Assembly: GCA_034927285.1 (NCBI GenBank) | Contig: JAYFQF010000001.1 | Span: forward strand, 1 to 64,000 | Direction: 5' to 3' | DNA length: 64,000 nucleotides | Source: JAYFQF01 sp034927285 | Lineage (GTDB): Bacteria; Bacillota; Peptococcia; DRI-13; UBA5745 | Part shown: positions 8,031-15,936 of the stretch, in pieces | Layout: each line of letters begins with the position of its first letter | Position numbering within the stretch: the stretch's first letter is position 1 | Position numbers and translations under genes: made by a program | Notes under the pieces: generated by a model | Database searches by the model: none | What the model saw: the letters and a program-made list of their open reading frames with translations, nothing else | Told to the model about the DNA's origin: nothing

Positions 8031-8457
8031 GAGAGTAAAATGGCGCCGTCCCCACCGCGGCGGCGCGATCCGGGGCAAGGCAACCCGAGGCAATAAGGTC
8101 ACTTACGGGGAATATGGTCTCCAGTCTCTGGAAGCCGGCTGGATCACCAACCGCCAGATCGAGGCAGCCCGTATCGCCATGACCCGTTATATCAAGAGAG
8201 GCGGTCAGGTCTGGATCAAAATCTTCCCTGACAAGCCCATTACCGCAAAACCTGCCGAAACCCGGATGGGCTCCGGTAAAGGTTCTCCCGAATACTGGGT
8301 GGCAGTGGTGAAGCCTGGCCGCGTGATGTTCGAAATCGCCGGCGTACCTGAGGATCAGGCCCGGGAAGCCCTGCGTTTGGCCTCTCATAAACTGCCGGTT
8401 AAGACCAAGTTTATCAAGCATGATTCAGAAATGGGTGGTGAAGCAGGTGAAAGCTAA
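8017..8457 (+). CDS. rplP: 50S ribosomal protein L16
   Basis: A 146-residue L16 that helps position A-site tRNA. The start is ATG 8017 (MLLPKRVKWRRPHRG), inside the end of rpsC and preceded by AAGGAGGAAG. Family segments include GGAIRGKATRGN, RGGQVWIKIFPDKP and GSGKGSPEYWVAVVKPGR. The longer frame extending upstream overlaps rpsC and is not real. Confidence 0.97.
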   Translation: MLLPKRVKWRRPHRGGAIRGKATRGNKVTYGEYGLQSLEAGWITNRQIEAARIAMTRYIKRGGQVWIKIFPDKPITAKPAETRMGSGKGSPEYWVAVVKPGRVMFEIAGVPEDQAREALRLASHKLPVKTKFIKHDSEMGGEAGES

Positions 8458-8644
8458 AACTCTTCGTGATATGACAGCCGGTGAGCTGAACACCAAAGTA
8501 GCCGAACTGAAGGAAGAATTGTTCAACCTGCGGTTCCAGCTGGCCACCGGACAATTGGAAAATCCGATGCGCCTGAAGGAAGTCCGTAAAGATATCGCCC
8601 GGACCAAAACCGTGATCCGGGAAATGGAACTGCAAGGCAAATAG
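8447..8644 (+). CDS. rpmC: 50S ribosomal protein L29
   Basis: A 65-residue, all-helical L29 near the tunnel exit. GTG 8447 was chosen because the product then begins VKAKTLRDMTAGELN, the usual L29 N-terminus. ATG 8420 would add nine residues read from the end of rplP. It shows FNLRFQLATGQLENPMRLKE, the family core. It overlaps rplP by 11 bases and has only a weak GGTGG ribosome site, so translation probably depends on rplP. Confidence 0.93.
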   Translation: MKAKTLRDMTAGELNTKVAELKEELFNLRFQLATGQLENPMRLKEVRKDIARTKTVIREMELQGK

Positions 8645-8720
8645 CCGGTGAACGACAGACATTGACCCGGGCTTCGATAAAAGGCCGGGGCCTTATGGGT
8701 CAAAGAAGGAGGAAATAGTC
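8645..8720 (+). other. Hairpin in the rpmC-rpsQ gap
   Basis: TTGACCC and GGGTCAA bracket an inner TAAAAGGCC/GGCCTTA stem, making a compact RNA hairpin before the AAGGAGG of rpsQ. There is no U-tract, so it is not a terminator. It may be a processing or pausing site. Confidence 0.45.
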
Positions 8721-8987
8721 TTGGAGAAAAGCAATCGCAAAACCATGACCGGCGTTGTGGTCAGCAACAAGATGGATAAGACCGTCGTGGTGGCTGTGAC
8801 GACTGCCGCCAAGCACGGCATGTACAGCAAAACCATTAAGGTTACCAATAAATATAAGGCTCATGACGAGAAAAACGAATGCGGCATCGGCGACAAGGTC
8901 GAGATCGAAGAATGCCGTCCCCTGAGCAAGGAAAAACGCTGGAATGTAAGCGCCATTATTGAGAAGGCCCCCGGCGTAAACGCATAA
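8721..8987 (+). CDS. rpsQ: 30S ribosomal protein S17
   Basis: An 88-residue S17, an early 16S rRNA binder with an OB fold. It starts at TTG 8721 after AGAAGGAGG. Family features: KTMTGVVVSNKMDKTVVV, the KYKAHDEKNECGIGD loop and EIEECRPLSKEKRW. Confidence 0.96.
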   Translation: MEKSNRKTMTGVVVSNKMDKTVVVAVTTAAKHGMYSKTIKVTNKYKAHDEKNECGIGDKVEIEECRPLSKEKRWNVSAIIEKAPGVNA

Positions 8988-9011
8988 CATCTCTGAAAGG
9001 AGGCACCAGGA

Positions 9012-9380
9012 ATGATTCAACAGGAAACCAGATTAAGAGTTGCGGATAACACCGGCGCAAAAGAGCTGCTGTGCATCCGTCCTATGGGCGGTTCCTCCCG
9101 CCGTTATGCCGCCATCGGAGATGTGATTATGGCTTCCGTCAAGGAAGCCGCCCCCGGCGGTACCGTAAAAAAAGGCGATGTGGTGAAGGCCGTGGTGGTC
9201 CGCACCAAGAGCGCCGTTCGTCGCCCCGACGGTTCCTATATCCGCTTTGATGAGAACGCTGCCGTAATCATCAAAGACGATAAGACACCCAGAGGAACCC
9301 GTATCTTTGGACCCGTTGCCAGAGAGCTGCGCGAACACGATTTTACAAAAATCCTTTCCTTAGCACCGGAAGTGCTGTAG
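9012..9380 (+). CDS. rplN: 50S ribosomal protein L14
   Basis: A 122-residue L14 at the subunit interface. It opens MIQQETRLRVADNTGAKELL and contains RPDGSYIRFDENAAVIIKD and GTRIFGPVARELRE, nearly invariant in the family. The start ATG 9012 follows GAAAGGAGG. Confidence 0.98.
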   Translation: MIQQETRLRVADNTGAKELLCIRPMGGSSRRYAAIGDVIMASVKEAAPGGTVKKGDVVKAVVVRTKSAVRRPDGSYIRFDENAAVIIKDDKTPRGTRIFGPVARELREHDFTKILSLAPEVL

Positions 9381-9414
9381 AATTGCCCGATTTAAATCAG
9401 TCCGGAGGTGAATG

Positions 9415-9741
9415 TTGAAAATGAAGATCCATGTGAAAAGTGGCGATATGGTTCAGGTAATCAGCGGCAAGGACGCCGGCAAAAAGGGCAAAATTCTCAG
9501 CGTTGATACAACCAAGGGCCGTGTAGTCGTGGAGGGCGCCAATATGATCAAAAAGCATATGAAGCCCACCCAGTCCAGCCCCCAAGGCGGTATCCTGGAA
9601 AAGGAAGGCCCCATCGCCAGCTCCAACGTATTATTATACTGCAATAAATGTAAGGCCCCCGTTCGCGCCGGCCATCAGGTTTTAGCCGACGGCAAAAAGG
9701 TCCGGGTCTGCAAAAAATGCGGCGAACAGTTCGATAAATAA
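9415..9741 (+). CDS. rplX: 50S ribosomal protein L24
   Basis: An L24 of about 106-109 residues that initiates 23S rRNA assembly. It has a KOW motif (GDMVQVISGKDAGKKGKI) and a C-terminal CNKCKAPV...CKKCGEQF zinc-ribbon-like pair. The start is uncertain: ATG 9412, TTG 9415 and ATG 9421 are in frame. TTG 9415 is best spaced from GGAGG (9404-9408), while ATG 9421 gives the usual N-terminus MKIHVKSGD. Confidence 0.95.
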   Translation: MKMKIHVKSGDMVQVISGKDAGKKGKILSVDTTKGRVVVEGANMIKKHMKPTQSSPQGGILEKEGPIASSNVLLYCNKCKAPVRAGHQVLADGKKVRVCKKCGEQFDK

Positions 9742-9761
9742 TGGCCGGGAGGTGAGAGTTC

Positions 9762-10304
9762 GTGAATCGATTAAAGGAAAAATATCAAAAAGAAGTTATT
9801 CCTGCCATGCAGGCAAAGTTCAACTATGACAACGTCATGGAGATCCCCAAGCTGGTCAAGGTCGTCGTGAACATCGGTATGGGTGAAGCCACCCAGAACC
9901 CGAAGGCCATGGACGGCGCCGTAGCGGACCTGATGAAGATCACCGGCCAGAAACCGGTTATCACCAAGGCAAAAAAATCCGTTGCCGCCTTTAAAATCCG
10001 TACCGGCATGCCTATCGGCGTAAAGGTGACCCTGAGAGCCGAAAAAATGTACGATTTCGCCGACAAGCTGTTAAACATAGCCCTGCCTCGTGTCCGCGAC
10101 TTCCGCGGTGTTTCCGACAAGTCCTTCGACGGCCGCGGAAACTACACCATGGGCCTGAAAGAGCAGCTGATGTTCCCGGAAATCGAGTATGATAAAATCG
10201 ACAAGCTCCGCGGTATGGATATCGTATTCGTAACTACCGCCAAGACAGACGAAGAGGCCAAGGCTCTGCTGGGATTTATGGGCATGCCTTTTGCCGATCG
10301 CTAA
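9762..10304 (+). CDS. rplE: 50S ribosomal protein L5
   Basis: A 180-residue L5 that binds 5S rRNA and contacts P-site tRNA. It starts at GTG 9762 after GGGAGGTGAG. Typical segments are VKVVVNIGMGEATQNPK, ITGQKPVITKAKKSVAAFKI and FRGVSDKSFDGRGNYTMGLK. Confidence 0.98.
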   Translation: MNRLKEKYQKEVIPAMQAKFNYDNVMEIPKLVKVVVNIGMGEATQNPKAMDGAVADLMKITGQKPVITKAKKSVAAFKIRTGMPIGVKVTLRAEKMYDFADKLLNIALPRVRDFRGVSDKSFDGRGNYTMGLKEQLMFPEIEYDKIDKLRGMDIVFVTTAKTDEEAKALLGFMGMPFADR

Positions 10305-10320
10305 TTAAGGAGGGAACACA

Positions 10321-10506
10321 GTGGCCAAAACATCCCTGATTTATAAACAACAACGCGCGCCTAAATATCAGGTGCGGGCCTATAACCGCTGCAAAATCTG
10401 CGGTCGTCCCCACGCTTACATGCGGAAGTTCGGCATTTGCCGTATCTGCTTCCGCAAGCTGGCATACGAAGGCCAGATTCCCGGCGTAACTAAAGCCAGC
10501 TGGTAA
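10321..10506 (+). CDS. rpsN: 30S ribosomal protein S14, zinc-binding type
   Basis: A 61-residue S14 of the short, zinc-binding form (S14 type Z). Two CxxC pairs (CKICGRPH and CRICFRKLA) 12 residues apart hold the zinc. It starts at GTG 10321 after AAGGAGGG. The gene lies between rplE and rpsH, the usual order in Gram-positive bacteria. Confidence 0.97.
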   Translation: MAKTSLIYKQQRAPKYQVRAYNRCKICGRPHAYMRKFGICRICFRKLAYEGQIPGVTKASW

Positions 10507-10542
10507 GCAGCATAATTTTAAGGAAGGGGGTTCTTAAGAATC

Positions 10543-10941
10543 ATGGTTATGACAGATCCGATCGCGGACTTTTTGACTCGTATCCGTAATGCCAACTCTG
10601 TGCATCACGAAAAAGTCGAAATCCCCGCTTCAACATTAAAGAAGACGATGGCTCAGATCCTCAAAGAGGAAGGCTTCATTAAGGACTTCGAGTACATCGA
10701 GGACGGAAAACAAGGCGTTCTTCGGGTTTACCTGAAATACGGCGCCAATAAGCAAAAGGTCATCAGCGGGCTGAAAAGGATCAGCCGGCCGGGCCTGCGG
10801 GTATACGCTAAAAAGGACGAGGTCCCCAGGATCCTGGGAGGGCTGGGCATCGCCATCATCTCTACCTCCCAGGGCGTGATGACCGACAAAAAAGCGAGAA
10901 AACAGGGACTGGGCGGAGAAGTTCTCTGCTATGTCTGGTAG
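10543..10941 (+). CDS. rpsH: 30S ribosomal protein S8
   Basis: A 132-residue S8 that binds helix 21 of 16S rRNA. It begins MTDPIADFLTRIRNAN (start 10543; ATG 10549 would also fit the family). The C-terminal half has RISRPGLRVY, GGLGIAIISTSQGVMTD and GGEVLCYVW. In E. coli S8 represses the spc operon; no such site was identified here. Confidence 0.97.
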   Translation: MVMTDPIADFLTRIRNANSVHHEKVEIPASTLKKTMAQILKEEGFIKDFEYIEDGKQGVLRVYLKYGANKQKVISGLKRISRPGLRVYAKKDEVPRILGGLGIAIISTSQGVMTDKKARKQGLGGEVLCYVW

Positions 10942-10955
10942 GCGGGAGGTAAAGC

Positions 10956-11498
10956 ATGTCTAGAATAGGAAAGCTTCCTGTTGCGATTCCTGCAGGAGTT
11001 GACGTAAAAATCCAAGGCAGTATGATCACGGTGAAAGGCCCTAAAGGGACCCTGAGCCAGGACTTCCATGACGATATCAGCGTTGCGGTGGAAGATGGTC
11101 ATATCGTGGTAACCCGCCCCAGCGACGACAAGGAACACAGAGCCCATCACGGCCTGATCCGCGCCCTGGTTCAGAATATGGTAACCGGCGTTACCGCCGG
11201 CTACGAGAAATCCCTGGACCTGGTAGGCGTAGGTTACAGAGCCCAGATGCAGGGACAAAAGCTGGTGCTGGCCGTGGGTTATTCTCATCCCGTAGAGGTT
11301 AATCCCCCGCAGGGTCTCTCTATTGAATGCCCTGCCCCCACAAAGATCGTGGTGAAGGGCGCCGATAAGCAGGCCGTAGGCCAGCTGGCCGCCGATATCC
11401 GCAAGATCCGTCAGCCTGAACCCTACAAAGGCAAAGGCATCCGGTACAGCGATGAGGTAGTCAGGATTAAGGCGGGCAAGACCGGTAAAAAGAAATAG
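10956..11498 (+). CDS. rplF: 50S ribosomal protein L6
   Basis: A 180-residue L6 near the elongation factor binding site, with the two repeated domains of the family. It opens MSRIGKLPVAIPAGV and ends with IRKIRQPEPYKGKGIRYSDE and a Lys-rich tail. An unusual 343-base gap with a repeated element follows before rplR; elsewhere in this operon neighbouring genes are at most about 160 bases apart. Confidence 0.98.
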   Translation: MSRIGKLPVAIPAGVDVKIQGSMITVKGPKGTLSQDFHDDISVAVEDGHIVVTRPSDDKEHRAHHGLIRALVQNMVTGVTAGYEKSLDLVGVGYRAQMQGQKLVLAVGYSHPVEVNPPQGLSIECPAPTKIVVKGADKQAVGQLAADIRKIRQPEPYKGKGIRYSDEVVRIKAGKTGKKK

Positions 11499-11512
11499 CC
11501 CTGACTGGTCTT

Positions 11513-11579
11513 TTTTCCGCCATACGGCGTTGGCTGCGTCCGCGGAAAACAGTCACGTACTCAGGTACGCTCCTGCTTT
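11513..11579. repeat. Intra-operon repeat, copy 1
   Basis: The 47-base core 11533-11579 matches 11657-11703 at 45 positions. Weaker similarity upstream (TTTTCCGYCATRCGGC) extends both copies to about 67 bases. The core contains GGAAAACAGTCACGTACTC and a CGTAC-TCAG-GTACG mini-hairpin. Confidence 0.8.
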
Positions 11580-11636
11580 CCACGATCTTGCCGCCTTGTC
11601 TGGCGAAAAATATCCTGCGCCAAAACGATTTAAGGG

Positions 11637-11703
11637 TTTTCCGTCATGCGGCACCCGCTGCGTCCGCGGAAAACAGTCACGTACTCGGGTACGCGCCTGC
11701 TTT
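11637..11703. repeat. Intra-operon repeat, copy 2
   Basis: Second copy of the element, same orientation, exactly 124 bases downstream of copy 1. Its hairpin reads CGTAC-TCGG-GTACG, so the stem is conserved while one loop base differs. The rest of the gap (11704-11841) shows no gene. Short plus-strand frames across it are low-quality. Confidence 0.8.
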
Positions 11704-11841
11704 ACCCGAACCAGCGGCCCCCAAATTTGGATTCCGCCAGGCTGAAGTTTCGGCTATATTGGCAACACTCAGCGTGATGGGCGGGCGGCCCTTCCGGGGT
11801 CTAAGCCCGATACTATCGCAAAACATGAAGGAGTGACAACA

Positions 11842-12210
11842 TTGATTAACCAGATCGACCGTAAAGCGGTCCGCCAGAAAAAACATCTGCGCATCCGCAA
11901 GAACATCGTCGGTACAGGCACTCATCCCCGCCTGGCTGTTTTCCGGAGTCTGAAGCACATCTATGCTCAGATTATCGACGATACCAAAGGGACTACTTTA
12001 GTATCTGCCTCCACCCTGGAAGCACCGTTAAAGGGCGCCTTGGAGAATACCGGTAATGTAGAAGCCGCTAAAAAGGTTGGCGAAGAGATCGCCAAAAAAG
12101 CTCTGGAAAAGGGCATTACCGAAGTGGTCTTTGACCGCGGCGGCAACGTTTACCACGGACGGATCAAGGCAGTTGCCGACGGAGCCCGGGAAGCCGGTCT
12201 TAAATTCTGA
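11842..12210 (+). CDS. rplR: 50S ribosomal protein L18
   Basis: A 122-residue L18 that carries 5S rRNA into the large subunit. The start TTG 11842 gives the family N-terminus (INQIDRKAVRQKKHLRIRKN) with GAAGGAGTGA just upstream; GTG 11833 is possible but overlaps the ribosome site. It contains RLAVFRSLKHIYAQIIDD and FDRGGNVYHGRIKAVADGAR. Confidence 0.96.
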   Translation: MINQIDRKAVRQKKHLRIRKNIVGTGTHPRLAVFRSLKHIYAQIIDDTKGTTLVSASTLEAPLKGALENTGNVEAAKKVGEEIAKKALEKGITEVVFDRGGNVYHGRIKAVADGAREAGLKF

Positions 12211-12236
12211 TTTAACCGTAAAGGAGGGAAATGGCC

Positions 12237-12737
12237 ATGGCAAGAAACGAAGAAATCGTAAGCGAATTTACCGAACGGGTTGTCTATATCAACCGCGTTG
12301 CGAAAGTAGTTAAAGGCGGTCGCCGCTTCAGCTTCAGCGCGCTGGTCGTCGTCGGCGACGGCAAAGGCCGCGTCGGCGCCGGTTTAGGCAAAGCCACCGA
12401 GGTCCCCGAAGCTATCCGCAAAGGCATCGAGGACGCCAAGAAAAACTTAATCAGTGTTCCTTTAAAAGGGACCACCATTCCCCACGAGGTGAAAGGCGTA
12501 TTCGGCGCCGGCTCGGTATTCATGAAACCTGCCGCACCCGGTACCGGCGTAATCGCCGGCGGCCCTGTCCGTGCGGTACTGGAGCTGGCGGGCGTCAGAG
12601 ATATTCTGACCAAATCCCTGGGTTCCAACAATGCAAATAACATGGTGCAGGCCGCCCTTACCGGACTAAAAAGTCTGATGAGAGCTGAGGATGTAGCCAA
12701 ACTCCGCGGTAAATCTGTGGAAGAGCTGCTGGGCTAG
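12237..12737 (+). CDS. rpsE: 30S ribosomal protein S5
   Basis: A 166-residue S5 involved in decoding accuracy and mRNA unwinding. ATG 12237 is 8 bases from AAGGAGGG (12221-12228) and was preferred over ATG 12231. It has the dsRNA-binding N-terminal domain (VVKGGRRFSFSALVVVGDG) and GVIAGGPVRAVLELAGVRDI. Confidence 0.97.
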   Translation: MARNEEIVSEFTERVVYINRVAKVVKGGRRFSFSALVVVGDGKGRVGAGLGKATEVPEAIRKGIEDAKKNLISVPLKGTTIPHEVKGVFGAGSVFMKPAAPGTGVIAGGPVRAVLELAGVRDILTKSLGSNNANNMVQAALTGLKSLMRAEDVAKLRGKSVEELLG

Positions 12738-12747
12738 GAGGATGAGC

Positions 12748-12930
12748 ATGTCTAAGATCAAGATCACGCTGGTAAAAAGCGTTATTGGCTATAATAAGAA
12801 AGTGCAGGAAACTGCAAAGTCTCTGGGCCTTGGCAAGCTGAATTCCAGCACCGTGCAGGCCAAAACACCGGACATTTTAGGCAAGGTACGCCGGATTGCC
12901 CATCTGGTTGCCGTTGAAGAAGTAGAATAA
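12748..12930 (+). CDS. rpmD: 50S ribosomal protein L30
   Basis: A 60-residue L30. ATG 12748 is 6 bases after AGGAGG (12736-12741); the in-frame ATG 12742 is too close. It shows KITLVKSVIGYNKKVQETAK and a hydrophobic C-terminus, as in the bacterial short form. It begins 10 bases after rpsE. Confidence 0.95.
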   Translation: MSKIKITLVKSVIGYNKKVQETAKSLGLGKLNSSTVQAKTPDILGKVRRIAHLVAVEEVE

Positions 12931-12950
12931 TCGAGGAGGTGCAACAGGCG

Positions 12951-13394
12951 ATGAAACTTTCTGAATTAAAGCCGGCGCCCGGTTCACGGCAATCAGTGAA
13001 GCGGCTGGGCCGGGGCGTAGGCTCCGGGTTAGGCAAGACCTCTGGTAAAGGCCATAAAGGCCAGAAGGCCCGTTCCGGCGGCGGCAAAGGACCTTATTTT
13101 GAAGGCGGTCAGACTCCCTTGCAGCGTCGTATGCCCAAGCGGGGATTCACCAATATCTTTAAGAAAAACTATGTGGCCCTTAACCTGGAAGCTTTGGAGA
13201 CCAGGTTTGAAGCAGGCGCCACCGTTACCCCGGAAACCCTGGTAGAAGTGGGTCTGGTAAAAAATGTCCGCGACGGTATCCGCATTCTGGGCAGAGGGGA
13301 AATCACCAAAGCGTTGAATGTAAAGGCCCAGGGCTTTTCCAAGACAGCCGAAGAAAAGATCACTGCCGCCGGCGGTACAATTGAGGTGATTTAA
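12951..13394 (+). CDS. rplO: 50S ribosomal protein L15
   Basis: A 147-residue L15. ATG 12951 gives the canonical MKLSELKPAPGS and follows GAGGAGGT by 10 bases; the GTG at 12939 overlaps that site. The basic Gly-rich N-terminal extension (GRGVGSGLGKTSGKGHKGQK) threads through 23S rRNA. secY starts directly after its stop codon. Confidence 0.97.
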   Translation: MKLSELKPAPGSRQSVKRLGRGVGSGLGKTSGKGHKGQKARSGGGKGPYFEGGQTPLQRRMPKRGFTNIFKKNYVALNLEALETRFEAGATVTPETLVEVGLVKNVRDGIRILGRGEITKALNVKAQGFSKTAEEKITAAGGTIEVI

Positions 13395-14648
13395 TTGATC
13401 GAGGTAATGAGAAACGCATTCAAGGTGGAAGAACTGCGGAAGAAATTGCTGTTTACCTTCCTGATGATCGTGGTTTTCCGGATCGGCACCCAGGTGCCGG
13501 TGCCGGGGATTGACCGTGAAGTCATTAATCAACTGGTAGGCAGAGGACAGCTGCTGGGCTTTTTTAACGTGATTTCCGGCGGCGCCTTCGCCAACTTCTC
13601 CATCTTTGCGATGAGTATCACTCCTTATGTCAACGCCTCGATCATTCTGCAGTTGTTAACTGTCGTTGTGCCCTCGCTGGAAAGGCTGAGCAAGGATAAC
13701 GACGGCCGGAAAAAAATCGCTTCCTACACCCGGTACCTCACCGTGGTATTGGCTTTTGTCCAGGCCATCGGTATCTCCATCGGCTTTTCCTCCGCGCTGA
13801 TCGTGTACAACTGGATCAATGTGACGGTCATCGCCATTTCGCTGACGGCAGGCACGGCCTTCCTGATGTGGATGGGCGAGCTGATCAACGACAAGGGGAT
13901 CGGCAACGGGATATCCATCCTGATCTTTGCCGGAATTATCTCCCGGCTGCCCAGCGGTATTTATACCCTGTACGCTTACCTGAAGGCCGGTACGGTAAAT
14001 ATCTTTGTCCTGCTGATCATGCTGGTGGTCGCCGTATTTATGGTGGCTGCCGTGGTCATGCTGAACGAAGGTCAGCGCCGGGTGCCGGTACAGTATGCCA
14101 AAAGAGTGGTGGGCCGCAAGGTCTACGGCGGACAGAATACCCACATTCCTTTGCGGGTAAATCAGGCCGGCGTTATCCCCATCATCTTTGCCATGACGAT
14201 CCTGATGTTTCCCGGCACCATCGCCGCCTGGTTCCCCAACAATAGTTTTATGACGGGAATGGCGAATTTCTTTGACTCCGGCCGGGTGTGGTATCAAATC
14301 GTTTATGCGCTTCTGATCGTCTTTTTCACCTTCTTCTATTCAGCGATTACCGTTAATGTCATCGACATCGCCGATAACCTGAAGAAGTACGGCGGATTCA
14401 TCCCCGGCCTGCGGCCGGGCCGGCCCACCTCGGATTATCTGGCTAAGATTTCCTCCAGGATCACGATGGCGGGTGCTATTTTCCTGGCCCTGATCGCCGT
14501 TGTGCCTTCTCTTTTGCTGATGCTGACCGATATGAAGCTTTCCATGGGCAGCACCAGCCTGCTGATCGTAGTAGGCGTTGTCATGGATACGGTAAAACAG
14601 ATGGAAGCTCAGTTGATGATGAGAAATTACCAGGGCTTCCTGAAATAA
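13395..14648 (+). CDS. secY: Preprotein translocase subunit SecY
   Basis: A 417-residue channel protein with ten predicted membrane spans. It works with SecE, SecG and SecA to export unfolded proteins. Features: VFRIGTQVPVPGID at the N-terminus, PYVNASIILQLL in TM2 (plug region), the large loop with RRVPVQYAKRVVGRK, and GFIPGLRPGRPTSDYL. The start is TTG 13395, 4 bases after GAGGTGAT. ATG 13407 is the alternative. Confidence 0.97.
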   Translation: MIEVMRNAFKVEELRKKLLFTFLMIVVFRIGTQVPVPGIDREVINQLVGRGQLLGFFNVISGGAFANFSIFAMSITPYVNASIILQLLTVVVPSLERLSKDNDGRKKIASYTRYLTVVLAFVQAIGISIGFSSALIVYNWINVTVIAISLTAGTAFLMWMGELINDKGIGNGISILIFAGIISRLPSGIYTLYAYLKAGTVNIFVLLIMLVVAVFMVAAVVMLNEGQRRVPVQYAKRVVGRKVYGGQNTHIPLRVNQAGVIPIIFAMTILMFPGTIAAWFPNNSFMTGMANFFDSGRVWYQIVYALLIVFFTFFYSAITVNVIDIADNLKKYGGFIPGLRPGRPTSDYLAKISSRITMAGAIFLALIAVVPSLLLMLTDMKLSMGSTSLLIVVGVVMDTVKQMEAQLMMRNYQGFLK

Positions 14649-14663
14649 CTGGAGGGATAGAAG

Positions 14664-15308
14664 ATGAAAGCGTTATTAATGGGCCCTCCCGGCGCCGGTA
14701 AAGGCACTCAGGCGGTGATCCTGGCCGAGAAACTGGCTGTTCCTCATATTTCCACCGGAGATATGTTCCGGAAAGCTGTTAAAGAGGAAACTCCGCTGGG
14801 CCTGGAAGCCAAGCGTTATATGGACAGCGGCCAGCTGGTGCCCGACGAAGTCACCATCGGCATCGTCCGGGAACGGCTGGGGGCCGACGACTGTGCCAGG
14901 GGCTTTTTGCTGGACGGTTTTCCCCGAACGGTATTTCAGGCGGAAGCTTTGGACGGCATCATGAAGGACATGAACACTAAGCTGGATGTGGCGTTGAACA
15001 TTGATGTGGATGCCGCCGCTTTGGTGGCCCGGATTACCGGCCGCCGGATGTGCAGGAAGTGCGGCACCCCTTATCATATGACCTTCAGCCCTTCCAAAGT
15101 TGCCGGCGTCTGTGACGCCTGCGGCGGCGAGCTTTATCAACGGGACGACGACAAGGAAGAAACCGTGAGAAAGCGTTTGGAGGTCTACAATGCCCAGACC
15201 CTGCCCTTGATCGAGTACTACCGCAAGCAGGGAATTATCGTGGATATTGACGGAAATCAGCCGATGGATAAGGTGACGGAAGCCATCATGAAGGCTATCG
15301 GCAAATAA
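14664..15308 (+). CDS. adk: Adenylate kinase with zinc lid
   Basis: A 214-residue enzyme that interconverts 2 ADP with ATP and AMP. It has the P-loop GPPGAGKGTQA at residues 7-17 and LLDGFPRT. The long LID domain has four cysteines (CRKCGTPYH...CDACGGELYQR) that bind structural zinc, as in Gram-positive forms. It directly follows secY. Confidence 0.97.
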   Translation: MKALLMGPPGAGKGTQAVILAEKLAVPHISTGDMFRKAVKEETPLGLEAKRYMDSGQLVPDEVTIGIVRERLGADDCARGFLLDGFPRTVFQAEALDGIMKDMNTKLDVALNIDVDAAALVARITGRRMCRKCGTPYHMTFSPSKVAGVCDACGGELYQRDDDKEETVRKRLEVYNAQTLPLIEYYRKQGIIVDIDGNQPMDKVTEAIMKAIGK

Positions 15309-15470
15309 GGATCACCAAACAACGTCTTGACCCGCCTCCAAAGCGGCTGCTGGGGAAAGGTTTAAGAGATGAAATATCTGGTAATCATAGCAGAGAAGAT
15401 GCTTGTATCTTGAGGAATGGTGAAATCGTCAGCCCTCGGTAAAGCTTATGTTTAAGGAGGTTAGCGCTCC
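15309..15470 (+). other. Gap between adk and infA without map
   Basis: Many Firmicutes carry map (methionine aminopeptidase), often with a KOW protein, at this site. Here only 162 bases are present. One frame stays open from 15311 to a stop near 15444 (ending ILRNGEIVSPR) but has no start codon and no recognised match. The infA ribosome site TAAGGAGG closes the gap. Confidence 0.55.
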
Positions 15471-15689
15471 ATGTCCAAACAGGATGTGATCGAAGTAGAA
15501 GGCACGGTCATTGAGCCCTTGCCCAATGCCATGTTCAAAGTAGAGTTAGCGAATGGCCATAAGGTCTTGGCTCATGTGTCCGGAAAAATCCGGATGAATT
15601 TCATCCGGATTCTGCCGGGAGACCGGGTCACCGTGGAGTTGTCCCCCTATGATCTGAGCCGGGGACGCATTACATACCGTTTCAAATAG
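15471..15689 (+). CDS. infA: Translation initiation factor IF-1
   Basis: A 72-residue OB-fold protein that blocks the A site during initiation. It reads MSKQDVIEVEGTVIEPLPNA, then KVLAHVSGKIRMNFIRILPGD and ends in GRITYRFK, a near-textbook IF-1. The start ATG 15471 follows TAAGGAGGTTAGCGCTCC. Confidence 0.98.
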   Translation: MSKQDVIEVEGTVIEPLPNAMFKVELANGHKVLAHVSGKIRMNFIRILPGDRVTVELSPYDLSRGRITYRFK

Positions 15690-15715
15690 TCGGGCATCGA
15701 AGGAGGTTTATACAG

Positions 15716-15829
15716 ATGAAAGTAAGACCGTCTGTCAAGTGCATGTGCGAAAAATGCAAAATAATAAAACGCAAAGGCGTGGTGCGGGTGATTTGCGAAA
15801 ATCCTAAGCACAAACAGCGCCAGGGCTAA
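15716..15829 (+). CDS. rpmJ: 50S ribosomal protein L36
   Basis: A 37-residue zinc-binding L36, read directly from the sequence: it starts MKVRPSVKCMCEKCKIIKR and ends ENPKHKQRQG. The Cys and His ligands are in place (zinc-containing C+ form). It follows AAGGAGG by 8 bases and lies 26 bases after infA. Confidence 0.96.
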   Translation: MKVRPSVKCMCEKCKIIKRKGVVRVICENPKHKQRQG

Positions 15830-15837
15830 TCGAAATA

Positions 15838-15936
15838 CCTGATGCTAATCAGGGGGGCTGGAAAAATCGTCCTGATATCAATCAGGAATGTTGGAAAAAT
15901 TGTCCTGATGCCAATCAGGGCCAATGGAAAAATGCA
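15838..15936 (+). repeat. Three tandem 33-nt hairpin repeats between rpmJ and rpsM
   Basis: Units at 15838-15870, 15871-15903 and 15904-15936. Each reads CCTGAT-N4-ATCAGG-N5-TGGAAAAAT-N3, so each can form a 6-bp stem with a 4-nt loop followed by an A-rich tail. Loops (GCTA, ATCA, GCCA) vary while the stem is identical. The array ends at the AGGAGGTG of rpsM. Confidence 0.9.

Noticed and set aside
15311..15443. Remnant of map or a KOW protein
   Set aside because: The frame is open but has no start codon and no motif of either family; similarity could not be supported by eye.
15838..15936. CRISPR array
   Set aside because: Units are contiguous hairpins without spacers, only three copies, inside a ribosomal operon, and no cas genes are near. 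The same reasoning excludes the 17-, 19- and 11-nt arrays.
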